A DNA stretch of 64,000 nt from Pseudoips prasinana (GCA_951640165.1 OX621238.1:28110001-28174000); one strand, 5' to 3'. Numbered from the stretch's first letter, positions 21,030-31,888 are shown. The notes: generated from the sequence alone by a model not told the origin. Program-made: numbers and translations.

Positions 21030-21755
21030 GCGGAAGACCGGCAATTGACAACATTTCAAAACTGACACCACACATCTTAAAACAAAAATACCGTTTCTTT
21101 ATTTTTGTATCCTGAGTTCAAATACATTTTTTTTAGATTTTTTACTTCTTCATTTCTGAGGAAAAAAATAAAAACTAAAAAAGGTGTGATGACGTCACTA
21201 ATACGGCGGACGCGGTAGTTTCGTTTGCCTAAGCATCCAATGTTTTAAACGAAAACATTAATGTCAAACAAGACGTGTCATATTGTCAATTCTCACTCAC
21301 GGTTTAAAATTTTCAAACTTTCATGGTGACTTAATGAAACATAATAAGGATAATAACACTGGAAACGAATTTAATATTGACGATTTTAATTTCATTTTAA
21401 ATTGAAAACATTAAACAAACGTAAACAAGTTTAGGCGCCAACGAGTATGACAACACAGTGATTTATTTTTACGGGTTACATTAAAGCAAAGATCTATTGT
21501 TATTCCGCCGTATGTATGACGTCATTTGCCGCTTACGTCTTTTTAGAATACATCGAATTTCAAAGTTGAAATTATGAATGAAAAGTTCATTAATTCGCAA
21601 AAAGAAAAAATATGGGTATCCTAGTTTTGGATTTACTTTTAAATAACAAAATAATACATGCCAGTTAAAAACATGAAATGTTGTCAATTGTGGAGATCTT
21701 TGGGGAAGCCTTTGTCCAGCCGTGGGCGTCTTTCGGCTGATATGATGATGATGAC
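21030..21755 (+). mobile_element. RTE 3' end, interrupted
   Basis: GGAAGACCGGCAATTG (to 21047) and TGTGGAGATCTTTGGGGAAG, CCTTTGTCCAGCCGTGGGCG (from 21688) join into the usual RTE C-terminus/3' end with (GAT)n tail when the insert 21048-21684 is taken out. Compare 45050-45133, which reads the same text uninterrupted. Confidence 0.8.
21042..21690. mobile_element. 637-bp TIR element with palindromic CAATTG target
   Basis: Element 21048-21684 has ends ACAACATTTC and GAAATGTTGT and is flanked by CAATTG on both sides (21042-21047, 21685-21690). Because CAATTG is its own inverse the true duplication could be AT, AATT or CAATTG. Subterminal blocks also mirror each other: GATGACGTCACTAATACGGC near 21188 and ATACGGCGGAATAAC on the other strand near 21510. 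No transposase ORF; it is non-autonomous. Confidence 0.8.
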
Positions 21756-22280
21756 TATATTACAGCAAATTAATAATTATAACTTAGCAACAGTTAGATA
21801 TAAAGAAATTCTTAAATTGTAATGAACAGTTAGGGGTCTTATCACATACTTAACCCTTAAGCTGCGATCATAGAAAGGCAGACAGCAGTGTTTTACATAT
21901 TTTTATACAGTAGGGGTGCGGGCTAACTGCCTTTTTGGAACGAAGTTCCTTATAGCGCGTTGTGAAAGGGGGCTAGACGGAAAAAAATCTTACGAAAAGT
22001 TGTCACGACACTTTTTGCAGCTGTGCGGCGTGCGCAGGTTTTTTGTACATAATAAATAATAAGAAATAACTTCGTTCCATCCGGGTGTCCCTTGACACTT
22101 CTCAAGTTTTTGTAAATATTAGGCTATAAATAAACCCGAACAATAAAAACTATAGACGATTCAATCTTTATTTACCAAGAAAATACATTTATAAATTATT
22201 TAATTTAAAGCTATTGTACAAAGGCGAGCTTAACTCAATATGAATTTTCTTCCAGAAAACTCTTGTAAAGGTGAGACTTG
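21756..22280. other. AT-rich DNA, no gene seen
   Basis: No coding character; a mixed patch at 21900-22100 (GGAACGAAGTTCCTTATAGC, TAACTTCGTTCCATCCG) contains a possible inverted pair around GGAACGAAGTT, too short to define. Confidence 0.4.
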
Positions 22281-22436
22281 TGTGAAAGGGACATTACAAC
22301 TATAACCAATAAGTCATTAAAACTAAAACTAGTATTACCTGATGTAATAAAATACATACTTACTTGCTAATATTTGATTTGAACGAATTTTGATACAAAA
22401 ATAAAAATGTACACACTTAGCCTATCCTATCCTAAG

Positions 22437-22582
22437 TACAGACGCCAGCACATCAAGCTACCCTAATCTGTAAAAGATTCCCAATTTTAATTGGGAATCT
22501 TTTACAGATTAGCTGTTATAAAGTTGAAAATCTATAAAATAAATTTGACAGATTGGGGTAGCTGGATGTGCTAGCGTCTGTA
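22437..22582. mobile_element. MITE M1, copy 7, with a new internal palindrome
   Basis: TA-flanked M1 (CAGACGCCAGCACATCAAG to GTGCTAGCGTCTG). Its left part has been replaced by a 50-bp palindrome (about 22472-22521): CTAATCTGTAAAAGATTCCC and its inverse around a TT centre, absent from other M1 copies. Confidence 0.85.
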
Positions 22583-23005
22583 CAATAGTCATCGTTTTCT
22601 ACTCACTGACCAATCAAAATAACTATACCCCTACGGCTGTACGTAGTCTATAAGAACCTACACACTTGCACAAGGGTTTTATGTACTTACATGTGTGCGA
22701 ATATAATTTATTCATCGGCCGGTATCTCGGTCCGGTAGCGCGTAAGGGACATTACAACTATAACCAATAAGTCATTAAAACTAAAACTAGTATTACCTGA
22801 TGTAATAAAATACATACTTACTTGCTAATATTTGATTTGAACGAATTTGTGTGAAAGGGACATTACAACTATAACCAATAAGTCATTAAAACTAAAACTA
22901 GTATTACCTGATGTAATAAAATACATACTTACTTGCTAATATTTGATTTGAACGAATTTTGATACAAAAATAAAAATGTACACACTTAGCCTATCCTATC
23001 CTAAG

Positions 23006-23151
23006 TACAGACGCCAGCACATCAAGCTACCCTAATCTGTAAAAGATTCCCAATTTTAATTGGGAATCTTTTACAGATTAGCTGTTATAAAGTTGAAAAT
23101 CTATAAAATAAATTTGACAGATTGGGGTAGCTGGATGTGCTAGCGTCTGTA
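23006..23151. mobile_element. MITE M1, copy 8 (in duplicated unit)
   Basis: Same as the copy at 22437-22582, displaced by 569 bp, including the internal palindrome; it was copied by the tandem duplication, not by transposition. Confidence 0.85.
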
Positions 23152-23312
23152 CAATAGTCATCGTTTTCTACTCACTGACCAATCAAAATAACTATACCCC
23201 TACGGCTGTACGTAGTCTATAAGAACCTACACACTTGCACAAGGGTTTTATGTACTTACATGTGTGCGAATATAATTTATTCATCGGCCGGTATCTCGGT
23301 CCGGTAGCGCGT

Positions 23313-23562
23313 TCAACGAATTTACTGCAAGGATCGCTTTTAAATTTTCAAGAACAGCGCAGAGGACAAAGGACTGTCGGACTTTATCAGACGATAAAGA
23401 GAGTAAAATGTGTCCATTGCAGAAGCGCATAGAACACAGTTTATAGCTCGCAAGGATACCGCAGCCACCTGTTTCGTAGTTTAACGCCTCTGTAGGTAAG
23501 CTTTTAAGCTCTCGCTGCTCTTTATTTATACCTGTCGAATTGAATTCGTAAGGAAATTGATT
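23313..23562 (-). other. Unassigned open stretch, possible coding remnant
   Basis: A minus frame open from 23577 into the tandem unit includes GINKEQRELKSLPTEALNYE and SDKVRQSFVLCAVLENLKA. The composition looks protein-like, but I recognise no domain and it is cut by the duplication border at 23312. Could be an old pseudogene exon or a LINE piece antisense. Weak. Confidence 0.25.
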
Positions 23563-23920
23563 AGTTTCAATAAACAATGTATAAGATTCTATAACAAACT
23601 TCCCAATGATATCAGAGAATTGTCTACGAATAAGTTTAAAAGAATTATTAAATCCAAAATGTGTAGCAGCAAAATATTCAAAAATGTCTGATTATTTAAG
23701 TGACAAAAGTGCTTGGGTTTGAGTTGTTCTGAGTCAAAACACAGTGTAATTAATATTAAGAATATTTTATTGAAAAAAAAGGATTCCTGCTGAGTTTTCT
23801 GGCAGTGTTTTTCAGTAGCTGCCACGCCATGCACTGCACGGTAGGCTAAAAAAATTACGATACCACATAAATGTAAAACTTTTACGGAATAAATGATTTT
23901 TGTATTTGAATTAATTTACT
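23563..23920 (+). mobile_element. LINE ORF2 C-terminus and 3' end (family L4-like)
   Basis: The plus frame from 23563 reads FNKQCIRFYNKLPNDIREL and NKFKRIIKSKM, stops, then in a shifted frame MSDYLSDKSAW. This is the same C-terminal pattern as the minus copy at 6622-7010 (RFYNKLP, DYIDDKDIW). It continues as 3' UTR to a GGAATAAATGATTTTTG signal near 23890-23910. A frameshift lies near 23690. Confidence 0.78.
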
Positions 23921-25086
23921 ATATCTCTCTGTTCCGTTATTAATAACAACTAGCTATATTTATTTATTTCGCCAAGTGTCGGTCAAAGGAAACGTGGAGA
24001 AAATTAGATACCGAAAATAATACTGCCACGTATAATTATGATAACTGTAATACTATAATTATGATTAAGTACTTTAAAATTCTCACGTAATGTACATAGT
24101 ATGATTATGACGGAAGAATTTTAATGTTGTTAGCAAATTGACGAGCGCACTGCTATCTCGGCACCCTTAAATGTGTGGTTTAATTCTCGTTTATGATAAC
24201 TATTATGATGTCCATTTACAAGGCGCAACATAAATAGAGAAAATTTAAGGCGGGTATCATATATATATAATCTACCAATGAAACTTAACAAATAAACAAC
24301 AGCCGGTTTATGAAATATTAAAAAGATTTTTTGCTTGACCACACTCAACGACATTTGACACTGAACAACATTTTGTATGGACGTGTATTTGTTTCAGTTT
24401 AATTGATGTCTTACACATCGTTTAGTTTCATAGGAAATTAAATTAATATAGTTCTCAGTGTGGGTGTGCTTTATATGGCATGGCACGTATGTAAAGGGCC
24501 CCACAATGCCGCGCTTATGTTGTAACGTGCGTAGATTACAAGATAAATGAATAAATATATAAAAAGATTTTTGACTATGTCAGTCCTGTTGATCTTACTT
24601 CATACTCTTAACCCATACAAGAAAAAAATTATTATGAAGTATAAAATTCTAATTAATTTAGGAAATTAAGTACATATTCATATATAAACTTACATAAAAT
24701 TATGAGCTTTAGAGAATGTTTTAACGAGATGTCTGTAGACCAATGCAGCGCTTTAGAGACTGCACCAAGCAGGAAAAGACCGCTTTTAGCATCGACCACC
24801 GTTAGTGGGAAAAGTTCAGTGATAATAGAATGGCGCCAACGTATAGTGGATGGTCACGCAGCCTGTTCAGAGTACTGATAGGAGACAGAGGCGAGATGAA
24901 GGCGACTCGGCACCAACTACCAAGAGAAGTTTACGGTAAACTTCTCTTGTCAGGCCTGTGGCAGGCTACGTCGCCCTCGCATTTCTTTGCTCAGCCACCA
25001 GTAGAAGTATCTTTCAGATTGTGTTCAGTAAATCGTCTGGAGAAGACGGAAAGGCCATATATACAAGATACAATACAATACAAACA
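23921..25086. other. AT-rich DNA, no gene seen; one small perfect hairpin
   Basis: No coding character. At 24921-24949 CAAGAGAAGTTTAC and its inverse face each other across one base; weaker outer pairing (GGCGAC/GTCGCC) suggests a decayed foldback element around 24890-24985. Confidence 0.45.
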
Positions 25087-25192
25087 CTCTTTATTGTACA
25101 CCAAGATTTACTTGTAAAGTTACCTACAGTTGTATAAAATATGAGCGGTCTTTTCGCCAACTGCGATCTCTTCCAGACAACCTTATGTTTAT
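25087..25192 (-). mobile_element. Retroelement 3' end (family L6), copy 1
   Basis: Minus strand: GGTTGTCTGGAAGAGATCGC, AGTTGGCGAAAAGACCGC, then GGTGTACAATAAAGAGTGTT, a polyadenylation-like end. Sense copies at 41143-41262 and 45650-45766. Widespread in Lepidoptera from memory; parent LINE not assigned. Confidence 0.7.
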
Positions 25193-25438
25193 TTACTCGT
25201 TTCTTGAATAACGAAATGCATCTAGTCACAACATAAAAAAATCGATGATATAAAATAATATCTAAACTCTCATTAAAATGTCTCCAAGCAGAAAAGTACT
25301 CGATTGCAGTGGAGCGCCCGTGAATAAATAGCGATCCCCATAAAGAAAAAATTTAAACAAATGAATATAACTTTATGCCTGATGTAAATATTGCGATTAA
25401 CTTTCGTGAACACCCGACTGGCCGGTTACCCTCGCGTG

Positions 25439-25565
25439 GTACACACGGCTACACATCAAGCTATACATTTCCAGTATAAGCTCATCTCGCGTTGTATAGG
25501 ATTGCCGTACAAGGACAGGTCAACTTATATTGGAATTGTATAGCTTGATTTGTAGCCGTGTGTAC
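25439..25565. mobile_element. MITE M2, TA-flanked, ~45-bp inverted ends
   Basis: Ends CACACGGCTACACATCAAGC and the inverse, with one or two mismatches over ~45 bp, TA at 25440-25441 and 25563-25564. The terminal text resembles M1 (ACATCAAGCTA in both), so M1 and M2 may share a transposase source. Single copy here. Confidence 0.75.
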
Positions 25566-26404
25566 TAGGCCGAGTAACAAAGAATTACACGGTCTGGTAA
25601 TAGCATCTGTCAAAAATGACTAACTTCTACGCTTAGATGTATTTGTAGAACTTTAAAAATACTAAAACTAATTAACTTAGTTTTAACTAAAAATAACAAC
25701 GAGGAAAGTTTGGACAACATTTTGGTACGTTATTCAAACAAATCTAAACTCAAAAGTGCATTAAACTTTTTACGCCAGGAGTTTAAGTAGCAGTACGTTT
25801 ATTTATACCTACTGTTCGCGTCTATGACGATGCACACAGAGAGAACTGTCATAAAGTCTTTCAAATGACACTTCATAACCAGCAAAAGTTTCTAACATTT
25901 TAATGTCCATTAATTTTGATCCAAACTGAAGTTTTGTCATCACTGCAGCTCTAAAATTCTGCAATACATAATCTTATTCCACGTCCATGAATAGGTAATG
26001 CTACTTAAAGATACAATCAAAACAAAATGTTAACAGAACTTTTTTTATATGTGACGAAGATGTGTAAAATCGGAATTAACTTTATAGCTCGTACTGATAA
26101 ACTCGGCTCAGCTTAATAAATGTAATGTCTCAAAAAGCTCTAGCAAATGACATTTAAATGTAAAAGACAAACCACTTCTCAAGCTGATAGATGATGTTTA
26201 GAGTCATTAGAACATCTAGCAAATTATTTTAAATAAAAATAAAATAAAATAAGCAAACAGAATGAATGCACGATTTAAGGGCCAACCTAACTACCTACTA
26301 ACCCACCTGCGCATAGATGCATAAGTAAACTCTCATAATTCTAATTCAAATCAAATCAAATAAAAAAATAATTACAATATTATTTCTGGGGAAATTATGT
26401 AATA
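25566..26404. other. AT-rich DNA, no gene seen
   Basis: No coding character or recognised repeat. Confidence 0.45.
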
Positions 26405-26660
26405 GTAGCTGTGCCCCGCGGTTTTACCCGCTTTAAACTTTATAAATGATCACAGATGCATGCAAAATTTGAAGTAAATCCATGCCGAACCTTTTGAGTT
26501 TAGTCCGGATATACATACAGACAAACAGATAAACAGACAAAAATTCTAAAAACTATATTTTTGGCTTCGATATGGATTGTAGAACATGCCCCAAGTATCG
26601 TTTAAAAAAATATTCAATGTACAGTTTTGACTTTCCTACGATTTTATTATTATGTAATAT
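26405..26660 (-). mobile_element. Non-autonomous Helitron (family H1), minus copy
   Basis: Minus strand 3' end at 26405 with AAACCGCGGGGCACAGCTA; internal text AAGCCAAAAATATAGTTTTT and CGTAGGAAAGTCAAAACTG identical in order to other H1 copies (30541, 33154, 35706, 63771). Middle partly deleted. Confidence 0.75.
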
Positions 26661-26754
26661 TTAGTATACCTATTTATTTCCATAAAATGGTTACCATAAA
26701 GTGAATAAAAAAGTCTCAAGTGACAAATTATAAATAATATATCTAATAAACAAA

Positions 26755-26980
26755 TATCTTGCGACAATTAACACACTGCCATCTGATACCAAACTATGCA
26801 GAGCGTATACTATGGCAACCAGACAAATGATAAACAGTCTTATATATTTCTAAGTACATACATATTATAGGTAAACGATGCCATACTAATCACACAATGA
26901 TCTGTCCTGGGTGGGGATCGAACCCACGACCTCTGCCTTAGTAGTCAGGGTCAATAACCACTATACCAACAGGCAACAAA
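26755..26980 (-). mobile_element. SINE T2, good copy
   Basis: Minus strand head near 26975: TGGTATAGTGGTTATTGACC, then GAGGTCGTGGGTTCGATCCC as B-box; body to GATACC..AGATGGCAGTGTG. Clear A- and B-box spacing. Confidence 0.8.
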
Positions 26981-28939
26981 TTTACGAATAAACGTCGATT
27001 CTCTCCGTATTTTATTTTGTACACTGAATAAAACATTACTTACACCTTATTTGGAGTTTAAATAAATAAATCACTTAAAATCCTATACAGAATCACTGTT
27101 TTGAAAGATTTCAAACAATGATAATACTCACAAATAATATACCCATACACCCAGGAAACGATTATTTGTGCGTACCACCTAAAAAGTATTTCTTTTTGGT
27201 AATATCAATGAGTTTCCGGAACGACTTCCTTCAACTTATTGAATTCGGTTGGAAACTTTTAAAGGATTTTGCTTGTTAAATCTTGACGTACATTCAACGT
27301 AGAATAAATGCCTATATACCTTAAAGGTTTTCAGAAACTGAACAAAAAGTATCTACAATCAGTAGGTTGTAAAGAAAGTTGTAATGTGCCGAAGTAGTTA
27401 CGATATAAGAAAGTGCTTGTTGCAAACTACTTTCGTTAGACTATCTAAGTTTTCTGAAGAGTTGGCACTCTTTGAAGGTGAGCCATCGGGTTAAGTTGAA
27501 GGCTTCGACTCCGGGGACTCCGCTTATAAAATCAATGCGAGCTTAACAGCTTTGTGCTAGTTAAAAAGTCGGAAGTTTGCGTGCCCGTGGCAAGTTCAGA
27601 CGTGCTGCTTACTCGTTAAGAGCGATTACTAGCTGCCATTTTCTCATACAAAATAATACCTTATTTTCTTCTCTGGATTATAAGATTAAAGCATTATTTT
27701 GTGACGTAGATAGAGAGATCAGTCATGCCCTGTCATTTTATCTTTGGGGACGTATCCTTGTATGTGGTCGTAAACCTATTATTGTATAAGTTATAAGCCA
27801 CTAAAATCAATAAAGAAACATATTATTTTACTGACAAAACTAGACCATTGGTAACATGTTGTTCACCAAATCTAAATATTTGATCTAAAAAAATAACAAA
27901 ATGTTTTGGCAAGAACAATTCAAATTATTTCGTTACTAAAAAAATATTGGTTCGGCAGAAATACAACATGAAATTTCCATTATGTACATTTTAGTATTTT
28001 TTTGTTTTAAGAACGGGACAATATCGGCGTCGGTAGCAATTATTTTTGAGATGCCTTTGCTAAACTGAACGTAAGCTTAGGTAACTGTTTTAATAGAAAA
28101 TACGTGCAAATATTTTTACCATTTAAAATCAGAGCACTGAGCGGAGATATTATAAACCCGCCGTGTTGAATAATCTCTTTAAGCAGGATGGACTGCGAAA
28201 TATCGTTACACATAAATCTGATATTAATCCGAACATTATTCCTGTAATGATAACTTAATCAGTGTCATTAGGCTCTTCTTCAGAATCACAAATTAACTTG
28301 AAACGATTTGTAATGGAGATGGCAAGCAATCTTTTTAAGAGGCCAGTGAATAATTTATTTTAATTAAGCATGAAAGTCTGAGTTCCATTTTTCACTTCCA
28401 TCTTATTTTGCGGGTTTCATGATGCCGACGTTCTTAAACTGCGACATTCATTCAAAAAGTTTGAAATCGAATTAAATTCGCCCCTTTAACTAAACTCAAT
28501 TTTCTTTCACGACTTCATTAAGCGAAGCCATTCCGGTGAGCCTCAGTAATGACCTCAAAGGACGTTAAATCAAGATCGAAAGGGAAAGATAAAAAGTAAC
28601 TGAAATTTAATACTTTTATCAAATCGCTATTGACGTCAACCTTTGTAGCCTTTTTGTCTTTTTTTTCTGAGGAACACAAAACCTTTTACGCTTTTAATTA
28701 GATCTCTCGTCGACGACTTATTTTTTTTCTGTGTAAATTATTTAAGTACTTATTTTCAATCGAAGTGCTGGTCGCGGTGCAGCGAAACGAAAAATAAAAT
28801 AGTGAAATAAAACTTTCCTTGGTTTCAGATAACTCCTTTAATTTATCATCTGATCTGATCATCATTCTATAATGTATAGTATTGAAACAGTATTTCTATT
28901 ATAACATTATTGTGTATGTGTGTTCTTGCAAAAGGTCTG
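26981..28939. other. Long AT-rich stretch, no gene seen
   Basis: No repeat recognised over nearly 2 kb, unusual for this window. A TATA-like CTTATAAAATC at 27523-27533 is followed at about 70 bp by a DPE-like AGACGTG (27598); spacing is not standard and I do not call a promoter. Confidence 0.45.
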
Positions 28940-29050
28940 ATCGATGCTTCACGTGCTCAGAGGACTGGCACTTACTTACACTTACTGAGACTGAATACTT
29001 ATAGGTCAAAGAATCAGCATTCTGGGTACGTTCCTGGCAGGAAAAGATGT
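28940..29050 (+). pseudogene. Coding remnant L7, deleted copy
   Basis: Shares with 41275-41395 the order CTTCACGTG, GGTCAAAGAATCAG and TTCTGGGTACGTTCCT. In the better copy this translates as GQRISIAIQRGNAASLLGTF; here the middle (IAIQRGNAASL) is deleted and the left part is diverged. Family not named. Confidence 0.5.
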
Positions 29051-29466
29051 TGACGATTTTTTTATGTCGAAGCTCATTATTCCGAATTTTTATTTATGTA
29101 GGTGTATATTTATTTTATGTTTCTATAGTTGTGTGTATAGCTTGCTAAAAAAACATCGTATAATTTCAATTCAATATTGCACATTTTCTAATTATTTGGC
29201 TCAGTGATTTAAATAAATTGTGGATTTGACTAAAACGTGTTAATTATTACGGAAGTTTGTATAAAATAAAATATTAATTATCTTTCAATTTACCATAAAA
29301 CATGTTGATTTTGACTTGTAATTTTAGAGTATGTTTATATTTTTATTGTTATATTTATTGAAATTCTTAGTAACTCTATTTTGACTTCCGACAGTTGTAG
29401 CAAAAATAATTTAGTTCGTCGTTGATTTGACTACCTGTTTTTTCATTTGATGTTATAATCAAAGTC

Positions 29467-29580
29467 TATATAAATGGGAACACAAGTGCCGACGAGGCAG
29501 TCATCATTGAGCTACGAAGGACGTTGGTTGTCAGAGTGATAAATTGTGTTTACGTAATAAAGTTATTGTTGAAGAATAGT
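29467..29580 (+). promoter_or_regulatory. Candidate TATA/initiator with downstream polyA signal
   Basis: TATATAAAT at 29467-29475 is followed ~30 bp later by GGCAGTCATC, resembling an insect initiator, and at about 29553 by AATAAAG. TATA, start and polyA signal this close is the layout of a retrotransposon LTR (U3-R). I find no TG..CA borders, so both LTR and promoter are tentative. Confidence 0.3.
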
Positions 29581-29655
29581 TTTGTATTTTAACTTCGGGA
29601 AAATTTTAACAATAAGTTAGATTATTTTAATACTAATTATTAATCCTTTAGAACA

Positions 29656-29955
29656 TTAAAATTTTAGACTTATACATAATTTCACGAACCGTATTTCTTT
29701 TTGTACGTGTGATATTTCTAGAATTGGAGTCTCGTATCTGGGAACACTTCTTAGATCGTCTCTGGGAGATGTCACGCATTTTAAAGCGATGGGAGCTCGG
29801 TCGCTCAGGTACTTATAATAACTTGTAAAAATAGTTAGAGATGCTCTTATTAATGGAGCTCCTTCTATTTTTGTGTATGTTATTTCTATAAAGGGAAAAA
29901 CTGAGCCCCACTTCTGTCGCGTTGTCTGTCTATCAGACCATTCCGTCATAGACAT
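29656..29955 (-). other. Unassigned 99-codon minus ORF
   Basis: Open frame with stretches such as GAPLIRASLTIFTSYYKYLS and SPRDDLRSVPRYETPILEIS. It looks more protein-like than random ORFs in this AT-rich window but I cannot name a domain. Possibly the tail of a retrotransposon protein. Confidence 0.3.
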
Positions 29956-29994
29956 CTAGTAAATTTCAATATTGAGTGCCTGCTTCATTACAGC

Positions 29995-30225
29995 TCAAAG
30001 AAGTCGACTGTTGGACAAGCCTTCCCCAAAAATCACCTTGGGGTAGTATGCCGTAATCAGCACGCTTGGCAGACGGGTTGGCGATCTCAGTACGATCTTT
30101 TTTTTTCTTTTTTCTTTAATCAATTTCTCAAAGACAACGCTGAATATTCCCTCGGGTCCGCCTCTACGCCCCCACGGGTTGACTATATTTTGATATTCGC
30201 CACCGCACCACACAGCACAATTCTT
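29995..30225 (-). mobile_element. RTE-ended SINE SR, minus copy
   Basis: Minus strand: TGGTGCGGTGGCGAATATC, CCCGTGGGGGCGTAGAGGCG, then an A-rich stretch (30095-30125), then ATCGCCAACCCGTCTGCC and GGCTTGTCCAACAGTCGAC. The A-rich stretch interrupts the usual CAGCAGCGTCTC region. Confidence 0.75.
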
Positions 30226-30500
30226 TGTTTAGTGTTTGTGCACACACTCTTGTACAGACGCCAGCACATCCAGCTACCCAAATCTGTCAAATTTCTTTTA
30301 TAGATTTTCAACTTTACCTTAAAAGCATAAGGTTAATTTTCAATTGGGCATTCGCCACTGTCACCACACAGCACAATTCTTTGTTAAGTGTTTGTGCACA
30401 CACTCTTGTACTATAATATGTCTGTGTGTGGCTAGTCTCCTTTGAGATTGGCCGCCGTGGCCGCAATTAGGCTAGGAGCCCGTAATATAAATAATCTAAA
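30196..30500 (+). mobile_element. SINE T1 3' fragment with half MITE and duplicated flank
   Basis: A ~60-bp block (CACACAGCACAATTCTTTGT, then GTGTTTGTGCACACACTCTT) occurs at 30196-30254 and again at 30349-30411. Between them sits the left ~90 bp of an M1 MITE (30255-30347, CAGACGCCAGCACATCC start, no right end). The second block continues into the T1 3' signature (GGCCGCCGTGGCCGCAATT) to 30490. See findings. Confidence 0.75.
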
Positions 30501-30540
30501 ATTAAACTAGTACCTACCTACGTACCATATCCTGTTTTTA

Positions 30541-30857
30541 TCTATAGGTACATATAATAAAATCGTAGGAAAGTGAAAACTGTACATTGAATATTTTTTT
30601 AAAAGGATACTCGGGGCGTAATCTACAATCGATATTGAAGCCAAAAATATAGTTTTTAGAATTTTTGTCTGTTTGTCTGTATGTATGTCCGGGCTAAACT
30701 CAAAAAGTACTGCATGGATGTACTTTAAATTTTGCATGAATATTACTAAGAGGCCACGTCAACATATAGGGTACATATTATCACGCTATCACCTACGGGG
30801 GAGGAGCTGTGATAATTTATAAAGTTTAACGCGGGTAAAACCGCGGGGCACAGCTAG
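30541..30857 (+). mobile_element. Helitron H1, complete ends
   Basis: 5' TC at 30541 after A, 3' CTAG at 30854-30857 before T. Near the 3' end CGCGGGTAAAACCGCG forms the expected small hairpin followed by GGGCACAGCTAG. About 317 bp, non-coding. The best template for H1 in the window. Confidence 0.87.
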
Positions 30858-30884
30858 TTACAAATAATAATATAAAATATCCTA

Positions 30885-31095
30885 GGGTGCTATTCACATA
30901 CGGCCATTTGCTCTCAAGCTAAGCAGAGCTGGTACTGCGGATACCAGACAACTGATATACTACACATATTACTTTTCTTTTGTAAATACCTACTTATATA
31001 AATAATTACACTCAAACTTTTCTTTTACTTCTTTTTTTTAAAAAGACGCTCGCACTCGGGAATCTAATCCCTGTGCCGCGGGGTATTTTACAAAC
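30885..31095 (-). mobile_element. Mosaic of SINE T2 and T3 ends
   Basis: Left part (30885-31010) is T2 body; right part (31045-31095) carries GGGATTAGATTCCCGAGTGC and TATGTTTGTAAAATACCCCG, T3-like. A junction of two decayed SINEs. Confidence 0.5.
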
Positions 31096-31664
31096 ATATA
31101 ATAGACGGACACAAATTACACCCAAACACAGAACAACTATTTATGGGTCACACCTTTATGGAGCTGAGCATCAATAAAATGAAATTCTCCATAAAAAGAG
31201 TGTCAGTATACACTACACGTTGTATGATCCACGTGTATTTTAATAAGACGTTTCATTACTGTACTGCATTGTTAAAAGAATTTTTAATACATGTCGTGAT
31301 TTTTTCAAAGATAAACGTAAGATACCTTCCGTACCAACAAAAGCAAAGTTAGTAGAACATTCTTAGAGACGGAATGTAACATATTTACAATCACAAGATT
31401 CCTTCCATTTATTTGGAAAAGAAACGTGTACGTTTAAAAGTTGACAATCCTTTTAGCTTGGAGTCCGTTATGTAGGGCCGCCATACCGCGCGTTCGCTTT
31501 CAACTGAACACAGTGTTACCAGATATAAAGACTTATCTTGAAATTTCAGGATTGGAAATAGTTTTTAAGAATAAAATTGGAGGATAGGGATTTTTGGCTC
31601 AATGAGCTGCTCGCCTGAGCAGCACTTGAGGTCCCTAATGTTACACAATACCGCTAATATATTA
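31096..31664. other. AT-rich DNA, no gene seen
   Basis: No coding character or named repeat. Confidence 0.45.
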
Positions 31665-31888
31665 CAGAATAGGTGCTCATGGTCAATTGCACGCAGTCTA
31701 TCCATAGATGGGTGACCGTTCAAATGGTTTAATTTCTGAGCGTCTCCGTACTTCGGAGGACACGTTAAGCTGTCGGTGCCGGTTGTAGTCATTAGACAAT
31801 AGTCAATAAGCCATGTCAGAGGCCTACTGGGCGGCTTGAACAACTCTGACACTAGGGTAACCACTGCCCATACGATAAAGAAAGAAAG
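31665..31888 (+). mobile_element. 5S-derived SINE S5, head partly deleted
   Basis: Retains CCATAGATGGGTGACCG (5S C-box-like) and the full body to CATACGATAAAG with an (AAAG)n tail; the A-box half is deleted. Its minus frame gives a 124-codon ORF that is a by-product. Confidence 0.8.

Larger units (their letters stand above)
22281..23312 (+). repeat. 569-bp direct tandem duplication with a partial third unit
   Basis: Sequence from 22281 recurs from 22850 at a fixed offset of 569 and appears identical by eye through GGTATCTCGGTCCGGTAGCG (22721 and 23290). Between the two full units, 22742-22849 is a third, partial copy of the first ~105 bp (GGGACATTACAACTATAACC to GAACGAATTT). Near identity means a very recent event or an assembly duplication. 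Each full unit carries an M1 MITE. Confidence 0.9.

Noticed and set aside
22281..23312. CRISPR-like array of repeats
   Set aside because: Units are hundreds of bp, near-identical throughout, with no spacers; eukaryotic tandem duplication.
27500..27610. Core promoter (TATA plus DPE)
   Set aside because: TATA-to-DPE spacing is about 15 bp too long for a single start site and no initiator fits between them.
26981..28939. Hidden host exons in the longest repeat-free stretch
   Set aside because: No frame of useful length with splice-site flanks or protein-like composition was seen; very short exons cannot be excluded by eye.
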